From Gossypium raimondii (lineage: Eukaryota; Streptophyta; Magnoliopsida; Malvales; Malvaceae): a DNA stretch of 64,000 nt. The translations under genes and the position numbers were made by a program. This document shows, piece by piece, positions 12,660 through 23,960 of the stretch. The notes below the pieces were generated by a model. That model made no database searches, was not told the origin of the DNA, and worked only from the letters and a program-made list of their open reading frames with translations. Within the stretch, counting starts at the first letter, position 1. Every line of letters starts with the position of its first letter. The stretch spans positions 17,546,001-17,610,000 of the forward strand of contig NC_068569.1 in NCBI RefSeq assembly GCF_025698545.1, in the 5' to 3' direction.

Positions 12660-12860
12660 ATAGATTAATTAAAATTTAGATTAAATTATCAATTTAATCT
12701 TAATTTGATTGGTATGAGTATTATTATCAATACAAGATCAAGTAAATTCGAGTGCATTAAAATGTATTATCACTCTAAAACCCAACTTAAAAATTCCCCC
12801 AATATAAATCAATGTAATTGAGGGCAGAATAGAAACCAAACACTAGTATCCACGAGACCT
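12660..12860 (+). mobile_element. SINE-like fragment (tRNA-derived promoter boxes)
   Basis: The stretch TTGATTGGTATGAGTATTAT (A-box-like) followed by an ATTCGAGTGCATT (B-box-like) segment and a pyrimidine-rich TATTATCACTC tail resembles a second copy at about 62970-63110 with the same order of motifs. Two dispersed copies with polymerase III box spacing suggest a SINE family. The ends and target duplications could not be set. Confidence 0.45.
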
Positions 12861-13555
12861 AACTCCTATAAGGCGTAACGACGATCGACGGGTGAGGAAT
12901 TGTGGGAGCTGGTCCCCAGCCCCAACCTATTACCACCACTTGCATAATAAGGCTCTCGCCACGATTTTCATTCCCACTAGAAAACACTTTTAAAAGTGTT
13001 ACAAAACTCAAGAAAAACTTCTCACAATTAAAATTTCTGTCCGTACATGATATCGAGAAAATTTTCTTTTTCTTACATTTCATGATAATTATTTTGCTCA
13101 GCTTGCGTAACAAATGTGACTATTCTTAGTTGATTTTCTTCATTTAATTTTATATTATTATAATCTATATTAAATCACATGTACATATCGTTAAAATCAT
13201 CCATAACTTAAAAAGGTAAACAAATAATAAATCTACATTTTATAACATTTCATACAACACAAAGACGCTTTAACAAAAATATTTCGACAAAGTAGTATAT
13301 CACATCATCATATAGGAAAAGTATCATATAGTAGAGTTACGCATTAAGTCTAAAATATAAATATAAAAATACATTAAATATCATAAATTAGTTTTACAAA
13401 TAAAATCCAAAATACTATAACAAAACTTTCAAAGATAAAATGAGCATAACCATATCACATTAATAACCCTAAGGACTTTGTGATGGAGGTGGTAGTTGAA
13501 AATGTTGAAAATTATATGAAGATATTGCTAGCAAAGATGAAAAATGTGCATTAAT
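12861..13555. other. AT-rich intergenic region before the nested LTRs
   Basis: No gene supported. Overlapping reading frames on both strands at 12859-13129 are antisense to each other and match no family. The final five bases (TTAAT, 13551-13555) are the left target-site duplication of the LTR that starts at 13556. Confidence 0.4.
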
Positions 13556-14699
13556 TGTAACACCCCTTATCCGAGACCGTTGCCGGAGTCGAGCACGAGG
13601 CATTATCTAACTTAACTTGCTAGTTCGGAGCATAAAAATTTTCTTTTAAAATTAATTCACTCACGTTCATTCAATATGTCCCTAAAAAGGAATCTCGAGA
13701 CCCTAAATCATGCAATAGAAACAGTTCGGGTCCAAATTGGGAATATTAATAATTTTTCGAATACTAAAATAAATCAAAACAAGTCATTTCACTATTCATA
13801 ATAAAATTGTCCGCCTGCGCAACAGTCACTAATTTAATTATAACTCAAGTTACGAAACTCAAAATTTAGATCCATAAATTTTCTCTGAAACTAGACTCAT
13901 ATATGTTCTTAACATAAAATTTTCAGAATTTTTGGTTTAGCCAATTAGTACAGTTTATTCCTTAAAATCTCCCCTGTTTCATTGTTCGACAGCTCTAACC
14001 CCTCTTCACTAAAAATTAATTATCTCATTGTACAGAATTCTGATAACATTATAGTTTGTTTTATTGAAAATAGACTCACTAAGGAATCTATACATGTAAA
14101 TTATAACTTCCAATTATTTCTGTACAATTTTTAATGATTTTCTAAAGTCAGAATAGGGGATTTCAAAAACTATTCTGAGACTGTCTCACTAAAATTCAAA
14201 TATCTAAAAATATGCAACTCTTTTTCTTACTCTATTTCTTTCATGTGAAAATAGACTCATTCAGCTTTAATTTCATATCTCACTCAGCTTCTAATTCAAT
14301 TTCCACCATTTTTGGTGATTTTTCGAAATCATGTCAATGCTGCTGTCCAAAAATTGTTTTAGTGGAAAATGTTGATAACTAAGTTTATAACACCTTCACT
14401 TTTTTTCAATTAAATCCTATACATGCCATATAAACCTTAAGATGCACAATAAAATTTACCGAAGTAATCTGGATAGGTGCCCTGATGTGTTGATCCGATC
14501 CACCGATTTCACATCAATCTACAAAGAACATTAATCACACAGGAGTAAGCTTATGTAAGCTTAGTAAGTTCATAGGCATAGAAAATAATTCTTACCGAAC
14601 ATCTTATAACAATTATACAATATATAATTTCACTAATTCTTCCTTTTCTTAATCAATTTAGGAAACGGTTACGGAATTGAGTACTTCGTTTTTTAAAAT

Positions 14700-14880
14700 G
14701 TCATAGTATAACTATGGTCTTGCACATAATCACATATCACACACCGAAGCCATAGCCCAGTCATGGTCTTACATGGAAGCATATATCACACCGATGCCAT
14801 ATCTCGAATATGGTCTTATACAAAAATCACATATCACATATTGCCATGGTCCAACCATGGTCTTTTCCGTCAATGTGTAT
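14700..14880. repeat. Short tandem palindromic repeats inside the outer LTR
   Basis: Three to four degenerate units of about 55-60 bp, each built on a CATGGTCTTA / ATATCACAC(C) GATGCCATA pattern. They lie about 1.1-1.3 kb from the tail end of this LTR, the same relative place as tandem repeats in the two related copies. Confidence 0.6.
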
Positions 14881-14977
14881 GAGTCACTGGACGAAAGTAC
14901 TCAATCCAATGTTCCACTAAATTAGAACTTTTATTCAAACATTTATATTTTCACAATTATCTCAGTTTAATAACATT

Positions 14978-16184
14978 TGTAATGCCCAATTTTTGCCCGG
15001 GCCCGTACATGAATAAACATAAAAAAATAATAATAAAACAATAAAGCCTAAATTAGACCAAATAAACCCAAAAATAAAATACAGCCCAGTCCCATGTAGC
15101 CCAATACCTAGCCTAAAACACAAAACAAAATCAGAAACCCTAGCAGTTAGCAGCATCTCAGCCGCCACACACAAGAATCAGGCCTCTCCACGCACGAACG
15201 CACAGCAGCCTCGCACAACGCACGTCTTCCACGTACCTGCAGCAAACCACGAGCCACGAACAGTAGAGATAGGAGGAAATATAGCAAAAATTAAAGAGAT
15301 TTTGATTTTTATTATTCTTCTCTAGGATTCGGATATAAAACCGATTGAGGCATTTGTAAATGGGGGGTTACACGGATTAAGAGAAGACAAGAAATTGAGA
15401 GGGAAAGGGTTACGAAAATTGTATCAAAAAACGTTTAAAAAACAACACAGAGAATCCAATAGTAAATTGGAGAGGTGATTTTCTCTTTGGGTTTTTTTCC
15501 ATTTTTTTCCTTTTGATTTACTGTTTTGTGCATAAAACGAAAAGGAAAAGAAAAGGAAGGAGAATACTTGAGTGCGTTGAGAGGCTCTCGCGTTGATTCC
15601 GACTGCCCTTCGTGGCGGATTCTCAGCGGGGAAGGGAGGTTTGCTGGCGGCGCGCCGCTAGGGTTAAAACCCTAGCAGAGGAATTTCTTTGTTATTTTAA
15701 AAAGCAATAATTTAAATTTTTTTCTAAAAAATATTGACTTAAATAATATTGTTAAATGGCGCCGTTTGGATCAGGGGTTTACAGCGCCAAAATGGCGTCA
15801 TTTCATGATGACCCGATGACCCAACCCATATATTGCTAGATCCGGGTGCCTTGGCTTCCAATGGGTTATTTTCGCGCGCGATCCCTCCGTCTTTCCAGCG
15901 TTTTGCAATCCAATCCTTTTATTTATTTTATTTCTTTTAAATTTAATCTCTTATTTTATTTTTGTTCCATTTTAATCCATATTAAAGCATTGCATTTTGG
16001 GGATTGGGATTAATTTCTCTTTGGGTCCTCCTCCTGTTGCGCGCGTTTTGATTTGGTCCCTTTTCGCGTTTTCTATTTTTGAATTCAGCCTTTAAATTCT
16101 GTTTATTAGCAATTTAATCCTTAATTTTTCATTTTAGGTTTTTTTTTATTTTTTTATTTTAATATTATTAATCTTGTTATATTG

Positions 16185-16251
<67 letters not shown>

Positions 16252-17454
16252 TCTATACATATACACACGCATATTCTTTATAGTATATATGTGTATATAT
16301 TTTAAGCTTTTGTAAAGATATACATGTACATATTATATATATGTATATTTTATTTTTTCATAATTTTGTATACATTTCATAATACATATACACATACATA
16401 TTTATCTTTTACATGTTATATTTTTACCATACAAGTATACATACATTCTCCATAAAATATATATGTACTTTTTTTAAATTATTATAAATATACTTTTTGC
16501 ATTTTTTATATACATATATATACACGTATTTTAATACATACATATACATATTTTCACAATTTACTTATATATGTCATACTTTTTATTTTATTTTATTTTT
16601 ATTTTTATTTTATATATATACATATATAATTCATATTAAAGTATTTGTTTCATACTGTATATTAACATTCCATCACATTTTTAAGGAAACAATATATTTG
16701 GTTTCATTAAAGCATTAAAACCATTTTGTTCAAAGGCTTTCAAGATAACGCAATATTCGGTATTTGGGATCTTCGAGAGGATTGAGCCCTAACGTATTGG
16801 GTTCCAATTTTCCTCGTTAAACCTAAATAATCGAGAATATTCTTTATTTAAAACACATAAATAAAAAATCATTTTCGAGAATTCAACATGTTGTGTCCTA
16901 ACGCATTGGGTATGACATATTGTTTTCTCAAGATGAAGATTTTCCTAAAAAATGAAGGCAATATTCAATGTTTGGGATTCTGAGAAATTGTACCCTAATG
17001 TATTGGGTCTCGATTTCTTTGTCTGACTTAAACAATTGGATATCCTTTTAAATTTCATCGCTTGATTTTTTTTTGGACAGGCTCATTCTTGAGGATATGA
17101 AATATCATGCCCTAACGCATTGGGTGTGACATTTTATTTTCCCTAAATAAGGGGGTTTTAACATATAATTTGATTTATACAAGTTTTTAAATACAAGGAT
17201 CGTATTTTAAAATCTTTTCAAACTTTTAACACTAAGACATTAAACAATCGATTCGATACTAATTTTGGGCGTTACGAGGGTGCTAACCCTTCCTCGTGCG
17301 TAACTGACTCCCGAACCTGCTTTCTCAAATTTCGCAGACCAAAATCGTTTTTAAGGTGAGCCGATCACACCTCAATAAAGGATCGGTGGCGACTCCCATT
17401 TTCATTTTTGAAAGTCGATCCTCATTCGTTTTCAAATAAAAAATGGTTTCGGCA
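14978..17454 (+). mobile_element. Solo LTR of a gypsy-like family, nested
   Basis: Starts TGTAATGCCCAATTTTTGCC and ends ATGGTTTCGGCA. It is flanked by perfect 5-bp duplications ACATT at 14973-14977 and 17455-17459. It is a diverged relative of the LTRs at 35360, 38104, 47563 and 60654: it shares the GCCCGGGCC start, a central block of TA-rich ATATAC repeats, a repeated GGGTNNNGA 'CCTAACGCATTGGGT' motif at 16790-17120, and the closing GATCGGTGGCGACTCCCATT. No internal region or second LTR is present, so the element was reduced by LTR-LTR recombination. It split the outer LTR after that had inserted. Confidence 0.85.
16186..16252. repeat. (ATT)n microsatellite in the LTR
   Basis: About 20 uninterrupted ATT units. 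The equivalent place in the other LTR copies also carries TTA/ATT runs (about 39300-39340, 48795-48820 and 61660-61700, the last reversed), with different unit numbers. Confidence 0.9.
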
Positions 17455-17689
17455 ACATTCATATAAAATAACATACCATAGCATTCATAAAATTTCAAAG
17501 TATAATACAACATTTCCTACCAACCACAATCTCTAACAATGAAATTACTCAATTGAGCTCAATATCAAATATCAACTTATATTCCAACATTTAGCTTCAA
17601 TTACACTTACAAATACTTGTCAAATTAAGGACTGTCTTATGGATTTGAGCACATCGTTTGCCTGGTGCCACAATTTGCTTGAATATTTT

Positions 17690-17850
17690 ACAATGCTATA
17701 ACTCAGTATGGTTTCTTTCACTAAAACACCATACCTACTTTTCACAACTCAGTATGGTTTTCTTCACTGAAACACCATACCTACTTTTCACAACTCAATA
17801 TGGCTTTCTTCACTGAAACACCATACCTACTTTTCACAATTTTCCATGGA
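17690..17850. repeat. Three tandem repeats of about 52 bp
   Basis: Each unit reads roughly CTCAGTATGGTTTTCTTCAC then TGAAACACCATACCTACTTT then TCACAA. ATGGT and ACCAT form a small palindrome in each unit. They belong to the outer LTR just right of the nested solo LTR, followed at 17840-17862 by another palindrome (CCATGGATTCACCATGG). Confidence 0.85.
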
Positions 17851-18000
17851 TTCACCATGGGCTTATTCGTCAATTCATCACTGATTATAGAACGTCTGTA
17901 CTCAATCCTGCGTATCCCTTAATTTAAAATAACAATCTCATTTTTTTTCTCATTTTTACCATAATCATAATCCAACAACAATATACGAATTGATACAATA

Positions 18001-20751
18001 TGTAATGGCCCAAATTTGAGGTTATCGGAACAGTGGTTTCGGGACCACAAATCCGATGAGAAAAATTTTATTTTTCTTATATTTTTTATGGTCTACAATT
18101 TCACAAAATGATTTCGTGAAAATTTCGTTCAAAAATTTCGACGTTTGGGCACTCAATTTAGTCAAAAGGACTAAATTGTAAAAAGTGCAAAAGTTGAGTT
18201 CTACATGTTAGAGGTGTCCAATTGTTATGAAACTTTAAATTGGAGGTCCTTATATGGTAATTATACCATTGGTAACTTGGTAGACAAAAATGGACATGAG
18301 ATAAGTGAAATAGAAAATTTTTAAGTTAGGGGCAATTTGGTAATCTAGTAATTAAAATGAATTAAAAGGGAAAAAGATGGCAAAAATCATCATCTTCTTC
18401 ATTAGGACGAAATCAGCAAGGGGGGAAGCCATATTTAGTGTTTTCAAGCTTCCAAGCTCCATAGTAAGTGATCCCAAGTCCCGCTTTTAATGTTTTTACG
18501 TTTTGGAGTCCAAGAGCTTAATTTAGCTTATTCTAGCAATAAATTAACCTAGGGTTTATATTTGGAAAAATACCCATAGGTGAAAAGTGTTTATTTTGAT
18601 GTTTTATGATAGAATATGAAGCTAGAAATTATGTTAAACAACTTTTGCTAAGCGATTTTAAGTGAAAACGAGGAAAAGCGACATAATCGGTAAAATACCT
18701 AATGTTCATAAGTACATGTTAGAGTGGGAATTTGATGTTGCCATAGAAGGGAAAAATGTTCAGAATGTTATACAGCATAAGAATAAGAGATGAAGTTTAA
18801 TTTCCGAGCCTTGGGGCAAAAATGTAATTATGTAAAGTTTAGGGCAAAATTGTAATTTTGAAAAGTTAGAGTCGAGGGCTGTTTTGATGAATGTGATTAT
18901 TAAATAAGTTAAATTTACTATTTTAGATCAAGAAGTACTGAAACTCGAGGTTAGACAAAGGGAAGAATAAAGTTGAAGACTAAGTTGGTGAATTTGGCTA
19001 TAATTGGTACCGAGGTAAGTTTACGGTAAATAAATGCAATATTTCAATATTTATTATCAATGCTGTTATTTTCCAGCAACTATGAATTTATTTTATGAAT
19101 TTATTTGATGATGATCTAAGCATGAAATGATAGAGAATTAAAATTAAAAGTCCGTTGATACATAAGGATGGTATCGGATACGAATGTCATGACATTTGGG
19201 TAAAGAGATCCCATGTAAGACCATGTCCGGGACATGGCATTGGCATCCTTAAGATCATGAGAGGTCCTCAGAAGACCATGTGCGGGACATGGCATGGGCA
19301 CCGAGAGGTCCCATGTAAGACCATGTCTGGACATGGCGTTATAACCGAGATGAGATGTCCCTATAAGACCATGTCGGGACATGGCATGGGCACCAACATG
19401 AGAACATCCCATGTAAGACCATGTCTGGACATGGCTTTGGCATGTTATTATCGAAGAGACCCGAGTATCCTTATTATTCCAATGTAGCTCAACGGGCTTG
19501 TAAACGAATCATGTTCATGAAAGTTCGGTTTAAAGCATAAATGGCAAGCTCGTAAGTTGTAAGACTTAAGAACTTATTATACTATCAATTGATGTTCAAC
19601 GATGCAGCAAGAGTTGAGTAAGTTATGCACACAAGTATTCTAAGTAAACAAGTAAGAGAACTAGTATGAGATTAACTAAAGAGTAAACTAGAGATATAGA
19701 CATTTGAGTTTAATTATTTAAGTTAAATATTGTTATTTATTTGCTAGTAAACTTACTAAGATTTATGCTTACTTCTTTTATTTCTCTTTCTCTTATAGTA
19801 TTACAAAGCTACTTCAAGGATCCTAAAGAAGTCGGAGATCGTCCACACTATCAACCACAACTGCTCGGTATTTTATATCGAAACACGTTTGAGTTATGGC
19901 ATGTATAGGGATTTAGTTATTTTGAATGTTTGTGATTATGATTTTGCTAAAGAATGGTGTGTAAGTATTTGATGATGTATGGTTATTAAAATGGTTAAGT
20001 ATGAAGGTATTTGTTGTTATAAGAGTCTAGGTGATAAATTATGTATGGAAATCATGAAAGGATGAAATTTTGCAAAGAAACAGAATTCAGGCAGCAACAG
20101 TGACGTGACTTTGAAAAATCACCCAAGATAGTATAAAATTAATTAGAGGGTGAATAATATATGGAATTAAATATTGTTGAGTCTATTTTCATGGAAAAAT
20201 AACGGTGTAGCGAAAGGAATTTTATATTTTAAGATATGTGAATTTTCGTGAGACAGGGTCAGAACAGTTTTTGGTATCCCCTGTTTTGAGTTTAGAAAAT
20301 CATTAAAAATTGTACAAAAATGGTTATGAGTTATAGTTTATATGTATAGATTTCTCATTGAGTCTATTTTCTGTAGAAACAAGTAAGAACTTCATATGAA
20401 AATCCTACAGTGAGAAAACTTATTTTTAGTGACTAGAGGTCAGGGCAGTCAGGTGGTGAAACAGGGGAGACTTTAACTAATAAACTGTACTAATTGGCTG
20501 AACCAAAAATTCTAAAAATTTTGTGGTGAGTAGATATATGAGTCTAGTTTCAGGGAAAATTTACGGAATTAAATTTCGAGTTCTGTAGCTCAAGTTATAA
20601 TTAATTTAGTAACTGCTGCGCGATTGGACAGATTTGCTGCGAATAATGAAATAAATTTTCAAACCTAGTTTTTATGCTCCGAATTGGTAAGATAAGCTAA
20701 GTAATGCCTCGTGCTCGACTCTGGAAACGGTCTCGGGTAAGGGGTGTTACA
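18001..20751 (+). mobile_element. Second LTR of the outer LTR's family, nested in the opposite orientation
   Basis: Starts TGTAATGGCCCAAATTTGAG and ends GGGTAAGGGGTGTTACA, with perfect 5-bp duplications CAATA at 17996-18000 and 20752-20756. The end segment 20450-20751 is the reverse complement of 13556-13990, and the head resembles the reverse complement of the 21900-21970 end, so this copy and the outer LTR form a large interrupted inverted repeat. No coding sequence was recognised. It is a solo LTR or noncoding derivative of 2751 bp. Confidence 0.88.
19211..19441. repeat. Five tandem palindromic repeats
   Basis: Five imperfect units of about 45-55 bp, each with a core like AAGACCATGTCNGGGACATGG, a perfect or near-perfect CCATGTC/GACATGG palindrome. 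Because the unit is palindromic, both strands give long spurious reading frames here. Other copies of this LTR family carry unrelated tandem units in the same slot. Confidence 0.9.
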
Positions 20752-22261
20752 CAATATATCATTCCCACATTAACAATTAATCATAAAAATTCATTCGTAT
20801 GAACTTACCTGGGCCAATTTGTAGGATTTGTAAAAGTTCAGAGACTATTTTGATGCTTTCTCTTTTCCGCATTTATCTTCAAATTCCCGATCTATAATAT
20901 AAAATTTTCCATTCATTAGCATATAACTCAATACTAATTCACTTCACAATTTATGCCCTTCAATTTTTGAAATTACACTTTTACCCCAAAACTTACAATT
21001 TTTACAATCTAGTCCCTACTCAATTAACACTTTAATTGAACTAATTTTTCCTCGACTAACACTTGATCTAATAATGTTAGGCTATTATGCAGCCTTTGAT
21101 ATTCAAAATTTCAGTACAAAACCCCAATTCCTAGCTTTTTTCACAATTAAGTCCTAAAATCATTTTCTACTAAAATCACTTAATAAAATCATAATATAAT
21201 AAAATTAAAGCTTCAAATCTATGATAATTCATCATAAAATTCCAGTACTCACTAATGGTAACTTTCAAAATCATTCATAGAATCAAAAGCAAATGCATTC
21301 AAAAATTGGACTTACTTGTAAAAGTCACAAAACATGAAAAATTACAAAGAAAAAGCAAGAATTGAACTTACATGATGAAAAATATGAAAAAAAGCTTTAA
21401 AACTCTCTCCTATGGCGTTTTGGCTGAATAAAAATGATGATATCTCTAGATTTTTCAATTTTGTCTTTATTTTATATGTTTAATTTGTGAAATTTCCAAA
21501 TTTGCCCTTATTTCTCCTTATTTTCTTGCCCAAACCGTCCAGCCCATATACTTTTGGCCTAATTGCCTTTTAAATCCCTCCTTATTAGTCACTTAAACTA
21601 TTTAATCACAATTTAACAAATTTTGTACTATTTTCAATTTAATCCTTTTTAATTAATTGACTATCCAAATGTTAAAATTTTCTAACGAAACTTTTATACT
21701 AACTCAATGACACTCCATACATATTTATAAAAATATTTATGACTCGACTTATAAATTCGAGGTCTCGATACCTCGTTTTAGACCCAATTTACCAATTAAA
21801 TTCTTTTTAAATCACAAAATTCACTAAATCACAGAATTCACTAATTCAAAAATTCTTCTAAATTCACACTTGACCCATAATTATTAATTTATTAAAATTT
21901 CAAGTTTACTTGTCGGATTTCGTGATCCCAAATTATTGTTTTTGATACCACTAAAAATTGGACTGTTACATTAATAGTTTGTTCTTCATACTTTCATCGA
22001 AACTACCAAGTTTTAATATTTGGATTTAAATTTAGAAACATCTTTCATTTTATCAAAGACTAGGAATATTTTGGTGGCAAAAAAATACTTTTTTTTAAGT
22101 TTCATCTTCCAAAAGTGTAATGCATCCATTTATATCTGAAATAGTATTGAGAATGAGGAAAACTATTTCATACACAAACTTGCTTTCAATAGCCATACTC
22201 TTACATAGCTTCTCAACTTGAGTAGTTAATGTCTTTCTTATTAATATTCTAATTTAATTTG

Positions 22262-22692
22262 ATTTATATATTGCAATTTGTGTTATGTAATACATTGCAA
22301 TAACTATGATAGTTATCGTCAGTAAATTTTTTACTAACATAAAATACGAGTTTTGTGTTAGTACATAAAATATTATATAGATTGTGAGAAATTATGTATT
22401 CAAATAATATATGTTGTAATTTGTATTACACAATACATTACAAGATATGTAATAAATAGTGTAATGTGATAATTTTGTGTAAGAACAATTTTTTGTTATT
22501 ATAGAAAATATTATTAAGGTTGTAAGAAACCGTGTAATCGAGTAATATACATTGTTAATTTTATTACAAAATACAATACAACATATGTAATAAATAGTGC
22601 AGTAGGGTAAATTAATTTATATATTATGTAGGTAGTAAGAAATTGTGTAATTAAATTATATATGTTGTAATTCATGTTACACAATACATTAG
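22262..22692. repeat. Diverged tandem repeats of about 130-150 bp
   Basis: At least three units share TATATGTTGTAATTTGTATT, ACACAATACATTACAA and ATGTAATAAATAGTGTAATG in that order. A further GTAATAAATAGTGTAATGG-like copy recurs near 23155, after the 22693-23150 stretch, suggesting that stretch was inserted into the array. Confidence 0.65.
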
Positions 22693-23150
22693 AGGAAATA
22701 AAGGTGGTGCAACGGAGGTCAGTTCACCTAAAGAGGCCAAGAGTTGGAATAAGGACAAGAGGATAGGCCGGTCAAGAAGACAATTGTTCAGAGTAATTTT
22801 AGGGTGCTAAAAAATTGATCCATTCTTCATCGTTCCTCATGATATTTATAGGGAAGGTCCTCTTGTTCATTGATGTGAGGTGGCCGAATAAACATTCAAT
22901 CTTGCTAAATGCGTAAAGGAAATTCATGGGGTATATCATGGGACCTTATCAATATGATGCCATTGTGCCTAAATGGACTACTTATTATATTAGGAGCATG
23001 TTCACACTAGGAGAGTGTTCATACTTAAGAGCGAGTGGGTGATTCCCTCTAGGAAGAACAAGTGGTCTAGGCGTTACTTTATATGTAGTCAATGCAGAGG
23101 TTAACAATGTATTTGATACAGACACGTGTCCGAGCAACGAAAGGGTATAA
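22693..23150. other. Unidentified higher-GC insert in the AT-rich array
   Basis: About 460 bp with a composition unlike its surroundings, for instance GTGGTGCAACGGAGGTCAGT and AGAACAAGTGGTCTAGGCGT. It is bounded on both sides by the same AT-rich repeat (ends near ACAATACATTAG and AATAATAAATAGTGTAATGG), so it is probably a transposon-derived insert. No conserved protein was recognised in six frames. Confidence 0.35.
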
Positions 23151-23389
23151 TAATAATAAATAGTGTAATGGTTTTTATAAAACTATTAAGTAGAGTGTAA
23201 AAAAGTGTAAGTAAATAATAATAATAAACACGCTTGAAACTATGTCATCACGATTGTTGTAATATAACAATATCAATTGATCTAAAACACAATTCACATG
23301 ATGTTCAATAATTTATATAATATTATATTATTTTTAATAATAAACCTTTAATTGTAGCTAAGGTTGTGTCGAACCTAACTGCAAAAAGG

Positions 23390-23960
23390 GTTATATCATA
23401 TTTTGGGGCTTAAACTTGACAATTTTTCTTTCATTAGGACTTAAACTTGTTTTTTGGTCCAAGTTAGACCTTGAATTTGGAAATTATTATTACATTAGGA
23501 CTTGAACTTTTTTTTTGGTCTAAGGGTGGGTTTGGAGGGGCGACGCGTTTACCTGCGGTTAGTGTAAAAACAACAATGGCGGTAAGATTAGATATTGTAG
23601 TGATATTGTAGCGTGGGACAAAAAGTAAGCTAAACGCAGCGCACCGTACCCCACCGCCCATCCAAAACCACCCTAAGTTAGGCCCTAAACTTGTCAAATG
23701 TTTCCACATTGGGACTTGAACTATTTTTATCCAAGTTAGCCCTTGAAAGCCTTAAAGTTCAAGCCTTAATGTGAGAATAATTGTTATGTTTAGGCCCCAA
23801 AATGAGAATATAGTTGCTAAGTTCAAGGTCTAACTTGGACCAAAAAAAGATTTAAAATCTAATGTGAGAAAATTTATCAAATTCAAATCCCAATATTGAA
23901 ATAATTATCAAGTTTAAAACTTAATTGAAAAAAATTATCAAATTCAAACCTTAAATAATA
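23390..23960. repeat. Degenerate tandem repeat built on a GGACTTGAACTT motif
   Basis: Units of roughly 85-100 bp share ATTAGGACTTGAACTT, TTTTTTGGTCCAAGTTAG and CCTTGAATTTGG, in both orientations towards the right end. A 150-bp MITE interrupts one unit at 23524-23673; removing it restores GGTCTAAGTTAGGCCCT, which matches the undisturbed unit at about 23454. Confidence 0.6.
23524..23673. mobile_element. MITE, 150 bp, TAA target duplication (Tourist/PIF-Harbinger-like)
   Basis: Terminal inverted repeats GGGTGGGTTTGGAGGGGCG and (reverse complement) GGGTGGTTTTGGATGGGCGG, flanked by TAA at 23521-23523 and 23674-23676. It is GC-richer than the flanks and noncoding. The three-base TAA duplication and short length fit Tourist-like MITEs. 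The empty site is visible from the surrounding tandem repeat. Confidence 0.8.

Larger units (their letters stand above)
13556..21970 (-). mobile_element. LTR (solo-LTR-like), interrupted by two nested insertions
   Basis: In plus coordinates it begins TGTAACACCCCTTATCCGAG and ends GGACTGTTACA, a TG...CA element bounded by perfect 5-bp duplications TTAAT at 13551-13555 and 21971-21975. Its internal orientation is minus, judged from the related copy at 18001-20751, whose head and tail it matches in reverse complement. Two later insertions, 14978-17454 and 18001-20751, sit inside it. Without them and their duplications it is about 3.2 kb. No coding remnants are present, so it is best read as a solo LTR or a noncoding LTR derivative. 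It separates ERG28 from the DUF1005 gene. Confidence 0.8.

Noticed and set aside
19116..19487. Long reading frames on both strands with repeated MSRHG / MSGHG motifs
   Set aside because: They come from the palindromic tandem repeat, which reads alike on both strands; no start context, homology or splice support.
13556..20751. A single large inverted-repeat DNA transposon spanning both arms
   Set aside because: Each part has its own 5-bp duplication and TG...CA ends, so independent LTR insertions in opposite orientation explain the inverted repeat better.
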